From NCBI GenBank assembly GCA_036426205.1, contig CM071568.1, positions 224,914,239-224,978,238 on the forward strand: a DNA stretch of 64,000 nucleotides. Direction: 5' to 3'. Shown in pieces: positions 1 to 10,240 of this stretch (its first letter is position 1; every line of letters starts with the position of its first letter). The notes beneath the pieces were generated by a model. It was not told the DNA's origin, did not search any database, and saw only the letters and a list, made by a program, of their open reading frames with translations. The position numbers were made by a program, and so were the translations under genes. The DNA is from Ascaphus truei. Lineage: Eukaryota > Chordata > Amphibia > Anura > Ascaphidae.

Positions 1-588
1 GAATGTCCTGTACTCCTCAAGGGAACCGCACACTTGCTCGACAGACCATGCAAAGAAAAGAACACAAACAACAAAATCAAGCGCAACACTGTAGGGTAGC
101 AGTATTGAACTAATACACATAAACAGTTAAGAATCCTAGCGATAATTAAACAATTTTTTTATTATTAAAAAGAACTATGCCCAGACCGACTATGGCAATA
201 CAAGGAACCGCAGGTCATCCGGAGCACAAAAATTGGAGCCCTACTTACATACGCAAGATTAAGCTCGCATGGTAGGAACAAGTCCTAAGTAGAGATGATC
301 TCCCTGGCGGTGATGCCTCTGCTCCACTGCGGCTCAGACACCAGTCAGTCCTTCGATGGTAACCGGAACAGCTCCGGCCGTGGGGGCTGGTGTGCGGGTC
401 CACAGCTCTGCACCACGCGTGTAGACACACCCCTCACTTCCTCCTACGAACAACAGGAATTCTCTGCGCGCCCGCGCGCGATAGTGCCTGTTGTCTTAAA
501 GGAACAGCTGGCTAGCTGAAGGGAAAGCTGGGCTCCAATGCCAATGTCCTCAAACGTCCAAAGTCAGTCTGATAGTGGCTGTGCCACT

Positions 589-632
589 AGCCCTACGCGT
601 TTCGTAGATGTCACTCTACTTCCTCAGGGGCT
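589..632 (-). ncRNA. Hammerhead-ribozyme-like motif, left palindrome arm
   Basis: On the minus strand this reads AGCCC, CTGAGGA, an extra A, stem GTAGA with a six-base loop and TCTAC, then GAAA, CGCG, TA and GGGCT. AGCCC pairs with GGGCT (stem I, 5 bp), the internal stem is II, and ACGCGT is a minimal self-complementary stem III. The core fits CUGANGA...GAAA with cleavage expected after the A that follows GCGT. This is the minimal type I form described for Penelope-like elements. The extra A before stem II is not in the textbook core, so self-cleavage is uncertain. Confidence 0.7.
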
Positions 633-827
633 CGCTGCAGCTCCCTGGGATCTCAGACTGTCCATAAACCAGCGGATTTACTTCTCCTGTCGGCAGCCAT
701 CTGAGTCTTTGAAATGCAGCTTTGTTTTTCAAAAAACAAAGCGCATTTCAAAGACTCAGATGGCTGCCGACAGGAGAAGTAATCCGCTGGTCTTATGGGA
801 CAGTCTGAATCCCAGGGAGCTGCAGCG

Positions 828-871
828 AGCCCCTGAGGAATTAGAGTGACATCTACGAAACGCGTAGGGCT
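828..871 (+). ncRNA. Hammerhead-ribozyme-like motif, right palindrome arm
   Basis: Mirror copy of the motif at 589-632. Stem I (AGCCC at 828-832 with GGGCT at 867-871) and the GAAACGCGTAGGG side are intact. The base of stem II has changed (ATTAGA against TCTAC), shortening the stem to TAGA/TCTA. The two copies face outward from the palindrome axis. Confidence 0.62.
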
Positions 872-1978
872 AGTGGCACAGCCACTATCAGACTGACTTT
901 GGACGTTTTGAGGACATTTGGCATTGGAGCCCAGCTTTCCCTTCAGCTAGCCAGCTGTTCCTTTAAGACAACAGGCACTATCGCGCGCGGGCGCGCAGAG
1001 ACTTCCTGTTGTTCCGTAGAGGGAAGTGAGGCGTGTGTCTACACGCGGTGCAGAGCTGTGGACCCCGCACACCAGCCCCCCCACGCCGGCTGTTCCGGTT
1101 ACCATCGAAGGACTGACTGGTGTCTGAGCCGCAGTGGAGCAAGGCATCACCCGCCAGGGAGATCATCTCTACTTAGGACTTGTTCCTACCATGCGAGCTT
1201 AATCTTGCTGTATGTAAGTAGGGCTCCAATTTTTGTGCTCCGGATGACCTGCGGTTCCTTGTATTTGCCATAGTCGGTCTTGGCATAGTTCTTTTAAATA
1301 ATAAAAATTGTTTTAATTATCGCTAGGATTTCTTAACTGTTATGTGTATTAGTTCAATACTGCTTACCCTACAGTGTTGCGCTATGATTTTGTTTGTTTG
1401 TGTTCTTTTCTTTGCATGGTCTGTCGAGCAAGTGTGCGGTTCCCTTGAGGAGTACAGGACATTCCACTGACTATCTGGCGCCAGGTTTTTCTTTATTTTA
1501 GTTTATTCTGTTAGTACTGGCAGTATCACCGGGCAGCCAACCTTTATTACAAGATTTTGAATATCACACTGTGTATTACACTTTAGCGCTAGTTCACATT
1601 TTTTCTTCCCCGTTAGTTGTATAGTGTTACAAATCCACAAGACGTGTGTACCACACCAACAACTTATTAATACAGTGGTGACCAACTTTATTCTTACTTG
1701 GCTAGCTCCGCGAATTTCAGAATATCCCGGTGATGTGCGGTTTTGTGTCGTTTTCTCCCGGGGTGTTTTGCGTTATTTTCGCGGCTGTGATTTAAGCATT
1801 TTATTCCTGGCTGCAATACTGCAATGCCATGTAAAAACGCATGGGGGCGTTTGCGAGCTGTTGTCTCTGAAGTCTAATACCTTCGCAGTTCAACCTACAG
1901 TACACAGTCTGTGCGTGCGTGCGCAGTAATAGTAAAATTGCATATTTAATTTATTTTAAAGTACAGTACTGAACTGTA

Positions 1979-3336
1979 CATGCTCGGACCCTGTTGGGGT
2001 GAAGTGAGGGGGTTCCTAACATCTGGGGAAAAATGAATTTTAATTCTATGGTAAGTACTGTCTTGTCACACACTTTGCATAGCCCACCACTCCATGATCT
2101 TTATCTGAACTTGCCCTTGTCCAGATACTGTACTGCATTGTGCCACCTGCTTCCATGGAGCATCCCCGTTTCTATGGACGCAAGAACCCACTCACCTCTG
2201 CCGTGCCTGTCATGCTGAAAAAGCGAAAGGCGGTTGCCGTTTCCACGCCAAGGGCAAAGCGACAGGCTAAGGCCAATAAAGAAAACCTTCTGCTGACCCC
2301 AAAGGTTAAGGGTTAAATATTTATTCACTTTCATGCGAATGATAATCATTGACAGCCACCCCTACAGACCCACAACGGATTTGTTACATTATACTTATAT
2401 ACAGTATTTATATATTTTTATTTTAAAGATATTAAAGAATGTACTGTATTGTATTTAAAACATGTGACTGTAAACCATAGTGACTGACAAATATTTTCAC
2501 ACCCTGATGAAATACAGTATCAGCGTACTCTCAATTCTCACAGTGCTGTGCACATCAGATTTACATTTCAAATTCGAGAGGGGATTTTCCAAAGCATTAC
2601 CGTTCAAACAACAGGCCTCTAGGGGTTGGGGGAGGAGTATGGTGTGATTAGACGCAGGCGTACTGAGTGTTTGTAGCTCGGCTATGGGCGGATTAAGAAC
2701 ACAATGGCAATATGCAGAAGGTTAACGACCCAGTGGAGAAAGGGGGTTGGTAGGATAGGGTGACTCAGCCGATTGACACTTGGCTAGGGAGGGATTAAAA
2801 ATTCTGGAGGTGTGTGGCTAAAATAGTTTACAGCATTGTAATTTCAAAAGGCAGTTCATCATATTAATTTGATGAATAAACCCCCAAAGACAACCCCCAA
2901 ATACAGTACATAAAAAGCAAGTCACTTTAACTCCCTGTGCCCCATGCACCAAAAATGTTTTGTGGCAGAAGAATTTAATAAAGGCTGCAGAATGTATTAT
3001 TGTGTGTTGATGGTTAGAATTGCTGTGCACTTTAAATGTTACAACATTGTACAGTATTTGTAAATAAATGTTTTTGTACTGACCCCACCAATAAAAGAAC
3101 ATGTTGAATTGCCTCACATTGTTTCCATTTGCTCCTTTGTCAGTGTAACAAATGTAGAGGCTTGCTGCACTGTTTTTTTACTGCCTGGTCGTGCAATTGG
3201 CGTAGGAACTAGGTCAATTGGCGTAGGAACTAGGTCAATTGGCGTGGGAACTTCTGTTCTAGGGCACCTAGAAATAAAAATTTGCCCCTAGATATTAGGA
3301 ACCCCCTCACTTGATCCCAACAGGGTCCGAGCAGTA
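1979..3336. repeat. Inverted repeat pair inside the 3.84-kb transposon
   Basis: TGCTCGGACCCTGTTGGG at about 1979 recurs reverse-complemented, ending near 3336, with about 55 bp of similarity on each side. A third, related inverted segment ends near 3884 (CCTAACATCTATGGGCAA on the minus strand). The repeats bracket the small two-exon ORF. Confidence 0.75.
2033..2316 (+). CDS. Candidate two-exon ORF of 69 codons, basic, with KEN box
   Basis: ATG at 2033 opens a six-codon exon ending in ATG followed by a consensus donor GTAAGT at 2051. A pyrimidine-rich acceptor ends in CAG at 2122-2124. The second exon (2125-2316) is open for 63 codons to TAA, in phase with exon one. The product is lysine/arginine-rich (MLKKRKAVA, TPRAKRQAKAN) and contains KEN, the degradation signal read by APC/C, in NKENLLLTP. 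The bases around 2277 also spell AATAAA, inside the reading frame. I do not recognise the family. The exon structure, phase agreement and lack of stops favour a real gene; the short length keeps chance possible. It lies on the strand opposite the forkhead gene of the same transposon. Confidence 0.45.
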
Positions 3337-3890
3337 ATGGCGGCGAGAAAGGGTCACGCCGGCGAGGAGGGTCCTACCATTGAGCGTAATGGCGGAGAAA
3401 GCTTTGAAACGGCTAAGTCAGAATGAGCAGAAACCTGGAACCCACAACTCCGGTTCTGTTCGACCTAGAGGGCTCAGATTCGGTCACCATGTAGTCCTAG
3501 TTGCGGCAGGATTGCATGGCAAATTGCGACCCTCTCGTGGCAACAGAACGGAGTCAGGGTGATGTTAAAGTTCAGGTTTCTGCCATTGACTTGCATGGCA
3601 GAAAAAAAAGCCACTTTGGTAATGTGCTTTTAAATTGTCTTTTGGTACCTCCGGTTCCGGGGGTCGTGCAAGGCTGATATTTTGTCACTATGGCAAGGGT
3701 CCTCCCGCATGAGGACCAGGCAAATTTCAACCCGCTCAAACCCACAGAACGGGTTATTTTACATTATATTCGCGCAATTGGCGTGGGAACTACTTAGGGC
3801 CGCGGTCAAGTTCACAGGCAATTGGCATGGGAACTTCTGTTCTAGGGCACCTAGAAATAAAATTCTTTTTGCCCATAGATGTTAGGCACT
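3195..3890 (+). repeat. Short direct repeats of AATTGGCGTRGGAAC and duplicated block
   Basis: CAATTGGCGTAGGAACTAGG is repeated in tandem at about 3195-3250. A longer unit (AATTGGC, GGGAACTTCTGTTCTAGGGC, CACCTAGAAATAAA) recurs at about 3815-3870. The stretch between (3340-3770) holds no gene I can support. Confidence 0.7.
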
Positions 3891-3918
3891 GTATACCACT
3901 GTACAGTATACTGTAGAA

Positions 3919-4267
3919 CAGGGGGGCGCAAACTTTTTTCCCTGCGCCCCCCTGCCGGCTGTCCCCTCACTCCCGCGCCCCCCCCAACCCCAACTTACCC
4001 TCGCTCCGGCGTAATGACGTCACGTTGCCATAGCAACGTGACGTCACATGACCTCGCAGCGTCATTTTGACGCCACGTTGCCATGGCGACGCCGGGAGGA
4101 AGCCGCCGGAGCCACGGGTAAGTATGGTTTACAGAGGCCCTGCAGCTCCCCCGGCACTTAATTTAAGTGCCTTCGGGAAGCGCGCGGGGCCTCTGTAAAC
4201 CCCGCGCCCCCCGTCGGCAGTCTCGCGCCCCCCCTGGGGGTCGCGCCCCACAGTTTGCGCACCGCTG
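3919..4267. mobile_element. hAT-type MITE with perfect 8-bp target duplication
   Basis: The ends are CAGGGGGGCGCAAACT and AGTTTGCGCACCGCTG, imperfect inverted repeats starting with CAG as in hAT elements. The flanks are exact 8-bp duplications, CTGTAGAA at 3911-3918 and 4268-4275. It is 349 bp and GC-rich, without a coding region, inserted between the two ORFs of the 3.84-kb transposon, so it is younger than that transposon. Confidence 0.92.
4015..4046. promoter_or_regulatory. CRE / X-box / CRE near-palindrome
   Basis: Two copies of TGACGTCA, the CREB/ATF site, flank GTTGCCATAGCAAC, which fits the RFX-family X-box (GTYNCC, RGNAAC). The 32-bp unit is palindromic except for one mismatch. A looser relative lies at 4080-4095 and another at 50980-51040. 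The motif match is seen; factor binding is inferred. Confidence 0.6.
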
Positions 4268-4275
4268 CTGTAGAA

Positions 4276-4433
4276 GACACATAATGACACGATACTGAAC
4301 ATGTAGAATAAATGCATAGTTTTATTTATTCAGGTTTATTACACAGTATACTGTACAGCAGGAAAACATCAGCATACATTACAATATTATCCATCGAAAT
4401 CCCCCCATTAGCCGTTTTCTTTTCTGATGAAAA
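4276..4433 (-). other. Predicted 3' exon and poly(A) region of the forkhead gene
   Basis: On the minus strand this begins just after a strong 3' splice site and contains several AATAAA hexamers at about 4321-4340, about 100 bases downstream. The hAT MITE begins immediately beyond it. Confidence 0.5.
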
Positions 4434-4520
4434 ACAAAAAGAAAAGTTTTAATGTACAGTAATGGTCAGCCCCCTAAAGAAGTACCCAGCCAGCCCCACC
4501 AAAATAATACGGCAACTCAC

Positions 4521-5103
4521 CATAAAATTTCCCATTCAGCTGACGCCGGTGCCGGTCCACTGCCAGTCCAGCTTTCTTCATCATCCATGTCGATAGTTTG
4601 CAGCAGGACTAGTCCACCTGTAGTCAGCTGGTGAGGCTGGAAATCGCTTAGGTACATGCAAGCTTCTTCAAAACTGCACGCCAAATCCGACTCAGGCTCA
4701 GGGTTGTCACTGACAGTGGGACCGTCATTGGAAGCCGGTGCTGGTGCTGGTGCATTGCTTGGCAGCGACTGTCGCTTCTTAGTTGGTTTTAACATGACCC
4801 TTCGCCTTTTGCCGCCTCCATGATCATAGATACGGGAAAAATCCGGTGACACACACCAATACCCTCCAACAAATTGGGGCTCAATACGGTGAAAACAGGG
4901 GTCGCTACATAACCTTTTCCTTACTGCACGCTTCTCATATGAGGAGTTGGCGAAAATTTGTAAAAGTCATAGTTTTCGATAAAATACTGATAAATTTGAG
5001 CAACTGTTGCCATCTTATCATCTGTTGCATTAATCGCGGCCCATATCAAATACGCATAACTTCTGTCAGGTTTTTGGAAAGCGGGCTGCACTTGAACACT
5101 CAT
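4521..5103 (-). pseudogene. Forkhead (winged-helix) domain gene with one frameshift, inside a transposon
   Basis: ATG at 5103 starts MSVQVQPAFQKPD, then RSYAYLIWAAINATDDK and QIYQYFIENYDFYK. After a one-base frame change near 4945-4965 the other frame continues SSYEKRAVRKRLCSDPCF, then VGGYWCVSPDFSRIYDHG and GKRRRVM. Together these match the forkhead fold in order: KPxxSYxxLI, helix 2, recognition helix (YEKRAVRKRL in place of WxNSIRHNLS), CF, GGYW, PDF and the basic tail. About 70 further residues are acidic and proline-rich. Splice sites look real: an acceptor ends at 5113 in a 5' leader; a donor GTGAGT begins at 4520; a strong acceptor (TTTTTCATCAG) ends at 4434; AATAAA signals follow near 4321-4340. 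Joining 4521 to 4433 gives TGA, so the protein would be about 195 residues. By eye it is nearest FoxJ1/FoxN-like domains, low confidence. The frameshift could be decay or a sequencing error. Confidence 0.75.
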
Positions 5104-5909
5104 GTTGGGTCTCTGCAGAATAGTGTAACACAAACTGAAACTGGTCTTTGTCTTTCTTTAATATGAAAAGCCTAAATTGATACATTTTTGCAACTCTTCC
5201 TTCAGTCTCAAGGCCAAGGCCAAGTTACCATAGCACACTGTGGTACAGTATCTTTTTTAAACGAAACACCTGCAAGCCGACACATTACTGATTCGGCGCA
5301 TTACAATTCATGAATTTCTGCCATCTGGCGGACACGCGAAGCATTGCACCCTATTAAAATCCGAACCATTATCAATAAACGCATCAGCCGGGCATGACCC
5401 GTGGCTGGGAATGCAAGGTGAACGCGGCATGCGCCAGGTGAACAGCGTCGCATTCCAGGAACCAGCCAGGGACAAACCAGTGATTTGTTAGACTAAAAGC
5501 TGCCGCAACAGTACAGTATATTCCCTACCGATGGTTGAAATGAATGGGTTGCTAACTTGTCTACATACCCATTTGTAATTTACACTCAGTGTGGTTACTT
5601 ATTTTCTATATATATTGTCATGCCTCCGTCACAGCGTAGGATCTTATGTCCCAGATCAAAGGCAGGAAACTTAGTTTGGTGTACAGGTTTGTTTTTTTAA
5701 AGGGACCTGCTGACTTGGGAAGTGGGGAGGGGCGGGCTTAAAACCTGGGAGGGAGGGGCCACTAACCTCCAACAGCTGAGACAGCTGAAAATAAGTTAAC
5801 AAACAACACACAGAACCCCAGCAAGCTCTTTTTGGGAACCCCTGAGCCCCCACAAAATATATGTATATGAGTGTCAAAAAGGAGAGCTATTGAGTGTGGC
5901 AAATGTATA

Positions 5910-6120
5910 CAACAAGCAACAGAGAAGCCCAATGCTACATCCAATTTATCTGGTAGTGTTAGGACCTGTAAACTGGGTCTGCCTTGTCGTAGCTCACAGG
6001 CTTACAATGCTTTGGCCAAAGGGTTAAACTAAATTACCCTTTATCAGGAGAATATATAAGTATTTTACTGTGTATTTTTGTCATATTGGATGTAGCATTG
6101 GGCTTCTCTGTTGCTTGTTG
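5910..6120. repeat. 36-bp perfect inverted repeat flanking a dispersed repeat
   Basis: CAACAAGCAACAGAGAAGCC and following bases (5910-5945) return reverse-complemented at 6085-6120. The enclosed part starting GTGTTAGGACC near 5957, with TGGCCAAAGGGTTAAACTAA, matches 61872-61985 in the same orientation, so a dispersed family of unknown class is present. 5610-5905 holds no supported gene. Confidence 0.8.
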
Positions 6121-7550
6121 CATTTTTTTTAAAGGGTACAAATCAGGAACAAAACATAAACAAAGAACCTAACTCCACTTTGGGGAGTGCTGACTAATAC
6201 ATCTTAGTCTCTGACTAACTGTGGGAGAGCTAAGCTCTTTCCCCACCATGCACCCTGTACCCGGGGACAGGCAGCAGCTCCCCTTGCAGTCTCTCACAGT
6301 GCTGTCTGTGTACGTGCCTTCAGATCAGCACAGCAGCAGCAGGAAACTGTCTGTGCTGCCTTTTTACCTTGAAGCTCATTAATTAAGACTCAGGTGAGAG
6401 GGAAGGGAACACACCATGGAAGGTGCTGGGTCCTATGTACTTCCCCTCAAACACCTTCTTTTTGAGCACATCACAATATATATGTACAGATTAATTATAG
6501 GTACCTACGTCATTTAAGATTGGCCATAGACATATTTACCAATCTATAAACTTCATTTTATATTTATGTTTTTGAATAAAGTATTTTAGCATTATTATCA
6601 TTTCAATACATATAGGTTTGAGTCCATTCAAAGGGATTATCTCACTTCCCCATTTTTGGTACTGTCAACCCATCCCTGTTGCACCTTACTCTATTGTTAT
6701 TTTCACTTCACTTTAAGGCTGATGTGGGAGCTTCAATTTCCCTTCCCTATTCCCCCTGTTTATTGTAGATTGTAAGTTCTACAGGGCAGGAATTTCCCTT
6801 CCTATTGTCTGATTTTGTTTGGCACACTTATTGTATTATAATTCCCTGTACTGTATTGTCTCTTTTCTAAAGTGCTGAGTACACTGTGGGCGCTATATTA
6901 TTAAAAATATACAAACACATTTATAATTAAGAAACACAGAAAGAAAAAAAGAGGGTCTGTTGAAAGCACACAAACAATATGTGAAAATACAAAATGGATT
7001 TTATTAGCAACACAAAACACAAAAAAATTAAAATATACCTAAACACATGAACACTGCTGATCCAAGAGATACACAATATACATGTAGAGACCCAAAATAT
7101 GTAGCATGCAATATATGTGGGTATAATAATGCAAATCCAGAGGAAAGAAAATTCCCCTGGAAATGCAGTGAAGATCGGCCGATCAACAAAATAGGATAGT
7201 ACAAATGACTAAAAGATTACCAGCATCTACACAAAACCCAAATATGAGCAGAGAAAAGAGCAAAAATAAATAATGTAATAGTTATATACCCTAAATGCTG
7301 TACAGCCAGATGATAGCAGCTAGACCCTGGCAAACGTAATAAACCAGAGAGAGACAAATGATAAATGTCTTGAATATGTAAAAGTTGGGTCCACCATACC
7401 GTAGATATGGGGTGTATAGCAGTGAGTCAGCAGAGAATACAATACAAGGGAGAAAATATATAGGAATGACTCCCTAATGCCAGAGCTAGATGTAAACAAT
7501 ATAAGCTAAGGCAGACAGAGTGTGTAGTAGCCCAAGGGCTCCGTGGAGCA
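6121..7550. other. No gene seen; decayed repeats
   Basis: No open frame here shows family motifs. 6760-6905 is an L2-like repeat tail (own entry). 6940-7500 has the A-rich style seen at the heads of the PLE terminal regions elsewhere. Confidence 0.5.
6760..6905 (+). repeat. LINE/SINE 3'-tail-like dispersed repeat
   Basis: TAGATTGTAAGTTCTACAGG, GCAGGAATTTCCCTTCCTATTG and AGTGCTGAGTACACTGTGGG then GCGCTATA. A second copy is at 51937-52085 on the other strand. The AGATTGTAAGCTC...GCGCTATA layout is typical of L2/CR1-type 3' ends and is shared by the SINE at 49369. Confidence 0.65.
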
Positions 7551-7553
7551 TAA

Positions 7554-7874
7554 GGCCTCGGACATGGTCAAAAAGACCGTGCTGAGGCGTGCGGAGGCGT
7601 GTGGAATTTCAGCCGACAGATCAATTTTAGTTTTCCCGCTGAGGGAAGCACAGGGCCGGTCACGTGACTGCCAGTCCGTGACGTCGGCGCCGTGACGTGG
7701 CGCGCTAGCCCCGCCTCCCGCTCCACCTCCAGGCCCGCCTCCTGCCCACCTCCCACCTGGCACACAAGCGAGCTCGCTGACGCTCATGCAGGGACACGAA
7801 AAATTTCCTGCTTGAGCAGGAGAGCATGAGCGTCAGCGCTGCCCAGCGCTCTTCATATCACCATGTCCTAAACC
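7554..7874. mobile_element. GC-rich MITE with imperfect TIRs
   Basis: GGCCTCGGACATGGT at 7554 pairs with ACCATGTCCTAAACC ending 7874. It is flanked by TAA and TTA rather than matching triplets, so the target duplication is unclear. Length, GC content and TIR style resemble the Harbinger-type MITEs at 23808, 42564 and 46032. Confidence 0.6.
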
Positions 7875-8247
7875 TTATACTGTCCAGATACTTGCTATGA
7901 CGCTGTACAGGATATCCAGAGGAGAAGGGGAGTCCAAAACAAAGGTAAGTAAGAGGCAGTGCGAGCCCCCGGCATCCCGCTCACTGTATACAGCAGGCAG
8001 CAGTCACGCAGCAGTCACACAGACCAGATAGAGAAGTGTCAGCAATAGAGCTCCAATCAGAGAGGTGGTCAGCACGGGGCAGCAGTGGGCCACAGGAGAG
8101 TGAGTGGTATAGAGTGGTATAGATACTCCGAACATTTATAATTGTTTAAAAAACAGCTGACTCAAAAGGGCATTATGTTGCCAGAGATGCCGTTGACACA
8201 ATAGACAATATTTCCTAAACAGTGCATGTATATAAGGTGGCTGCCTG

Positions 8248-8248
<1 letters not shown>

Positions 8249-8278
<30 letters not shown>

Positions 8279-8282
8279 TTTT
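8249..8282. repeat. (TA)n followed by T-run
   Basis: Alternating TA of about 22 bases runs into 14 T. It is a simple repeat. Confidence 0.9.
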
Positions 8283-8468
8283 TAAACCATTGTATGTCCG
8301 TGTCTAGGGGCAATCTGATTGGTCCGTCGGTCGGTCACTCAGCCTCCGGTCAATCAGATTGCTCCCTTAGCCCGCCCCCGCACACCTCTCATTGGTCACA
8401 CTCACCAGCCACTCACACCGCTACCAACGGGCATCGCCGCACGCTCCTCGGTGCCACCGCCTCACCTC

Positions 8469-8580
8469 TCACACACGTAGACACACACACATGTACACAC
8501 ACACCTAGACACACACATATGTAGACACACACACGTAGACACACACACACACACACATATGTAGACACACACACACGTAG

Positions 8581-8611
<31 letters not shown>

Positions 8612-8692
8612 CACACACACACACACGTAGACACACACACATGTAGACACGTACACACACACACATACACACACGTACACACATACATACAC
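8469..8692. repeat. (AC)n minisatellite with GTAG/TGTAG interruptions
   Basis: CA runs are broken about every 12-30 bases by ACACGTAGAC or ATGTAGAC, forming a higher-order array. The long open frames across it come from the repeat. Confidence 0.9.
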
Positions 8693-8699
8693 TCAGCTT

Positions 8700-10200
8700 T
8701 ACGGCTGAGGTGCGCTTGGAGCTGATTTGAGGCTGTGATACTTGGAAATCGTGCTACAAGCAGAAAATCGGCAAGTTGTCCATCAGAAGCTGCTGAAAGT
8801 GAACCGGATCGGATTTCCATCTGTTGGTGTGATCCAGGACGTTGTTACCTGTCTGGTGGTGATTATATCACGAACTGCTTGAATTTTTATTACCTTTGTG
8901 AGTGTCCTTAATCCCCCTGTCCTCTTTTAAATATTAAATGTACTATTTTACACTATGGGACGTGCACTCTCTGTTCTCTTGTTTCTATAGATTTCTGCTG
9001 GAATTGTTTTTTCCTTCTGAGAGCAGCCTGGGATCCCTGGAACTTATCTATTTGAATTTTTCTGGACTATACTAAGGGTTGGACTTTCTGCATTTATTTT
9101 GTTTTTTTTCCTTTGTTTTTTATTTGTTATGTAATATATGTAATAATATATTATTTTTATGTGTATTATCACTTTTGATGGCACAAATACTTTTTTAGAT
9201 TAATAATAATTTTTTACACTTTACACTGGAAGATTAGTGACAGGTGCAAATTTTCTAGTTAATTTCTGTGGACAATATTCTAATCTCTTAACATGCATTT
9301 GCGCCATTAAATCCAAGCTAAAGACAGCATTTTAAACATGCATCAAAGTATCAAGGTGCTTCGATTTTATCCACTTTAGTGTCTCGTACATCAGCGATCA
9401 ATTTGGGATGTCTTTATAAGAGCAGCTGGGGGAGTAGTTACTTGATGCTGTATTATCATGGAATATATCATAGTGTGTGAGTCTGTATGTGAGTCTGTTG
9501 TTTGTTTCCATATTTTGTGGGACAAAAAACTGTGCCAGCTGTCATATACAGTCCTGCAGTATACTCTTTGCTGGCTAACAGTCTGTATAATATCTAAGAC
9601 ACTTTTCTGACCTTTGATACAGAAGCAACCTATTTATATGTTGACTGTCTCAAGCCAGACATCTTAGAAGTCCTATGTTTTTATTTTGTTATTGTACTGC
9701 GTTCAGAAAGGATGTAAAGCTTTATTTCTGTGGAAAATGTTGTTCTCCTTGGCGCCAAAGTCTTTCTAGAAAAGATATCAAGATGTTGTCCTTGGTTTTC
9801 GTGTCCAGTTATTCCTTTTGAGTTCAAAAGGACTGTGCGAACCACTCAGAAGATATCCTCAGATGTACGTGTATATATCATTCTGCAAGGTAAACAAGGA
9901 AAAAAGGAACATAGCACAATATGTCTGTTGTCTCACAGAAAATATTAGCTCTTATAAGTATCTACTCACACTTTAATACCTCTCTCCTCGAGGCCGTGTC
10001 TCAGATGACTCGAGTCCCCTGATGGTGTCACTTGTTCTCCTCCTCTCTCATTGACGTACTGCTACACGTGTAAGCTCCACCCAATGCATTTCTTATTCTC
10101 TCCGGGTCCCTTCCCCAGGGCCGCGAGGAGAGACACTGTCACCCCCAGCTGGAGACACCGACAACCTCAAATCCACTCAAATCCACACATGCTGCGGATG
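8700..10200. other. No gene seen; T-rich leader-like sequence
   Basis: 8880-9230 is T-rich (TTTTGATGGCACAAATACTTT) and resembles PLE leader regions also seen near 15480-15600. Nothing else is recognised. The frame at 9730-9948 has no family motif. Confidence 0.4.
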
Positions 10201-10203
10201 GCA

Positions 10204-10240
10204 TCTTAAAAAGGCCCCGAAAGACCAGAAACGTTGTAAG
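10204..10240 (+). ncRNA. Degenerate hammerhead-like motif
   Basis: CTTAAAAAG, GGCC with a loop and GACC, then AGAAACGTTG. The stem has one mismatch and the CTGATGA box is decayed, so activity is unlikely. It belongs with the copies at 14704 and 29686 (GAAACGT ends). Confidence 0.4.

Larger units (their letters stand above)
1..1464. repeat. 1.46-kb near-perfect palindrome (fold-back element)
   Basis: Bases 1 to about 732 reappear reverse-complemented in about 733-1464. The outermost bases GAATGTCCTGTACT at 1-14 pair with AGTACAGGACATTC at 1451-1464. The axis is near 732, where a T-run/A-run hairpin (CTTTGTTTTT against AAAAAACAAAG) leaves almost no loop. The arms differ by scattered substitutions and small indels, so the copy is not brand new or has diverged since it formed. 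Each arm holds one hammerhead-like motif pointing away from the axis and resembles the terminal regions of the PLE copies elsewhere in the window. An inverted duplication of a PLE terminal repeat is the simplest reading. The left end coincides with the window edge, so the true length is unknown. Confidence 0.93.
1671..5513. mobile_element. 3.84-kb TIR DNA transposon, parent-like copy of the window's TA MITE family
   Basis: The left end (TACAGTGGTGACCAACTTTA at 1671) and about 160 bp after it align with the left end of the MITEs at 27484 and 52322. The last about 215 bp (5300-5513, ending CCGCAACAGTA) align with their right ends, including the shared GCCATCTGGCGGACACGCG block. The MITEs are therefore internal-deletion derivatives of an element like this one. 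The start and end carry TA, as expected for a TA target duplication. Inside are a forkhead-domain gene (minus), a two-exon basic ORF (plus), an inverted repeat pair and a nested hAT MITE. I see no recognisable transposase, so the superfamily is open; Tc1/mariner-like is one option from the TA site. Confidence 0.72.

Noticed and set aside
2506..2530. CTGATGAAAT as a hammerhead box
   Set aside because: No GAAAC box or stem follows.
8413..8820. 135-codon cysteine/valine-rich frame
   Set aside because: Product of the (AC)n minisatellite on the minus strand (CVCVCV).
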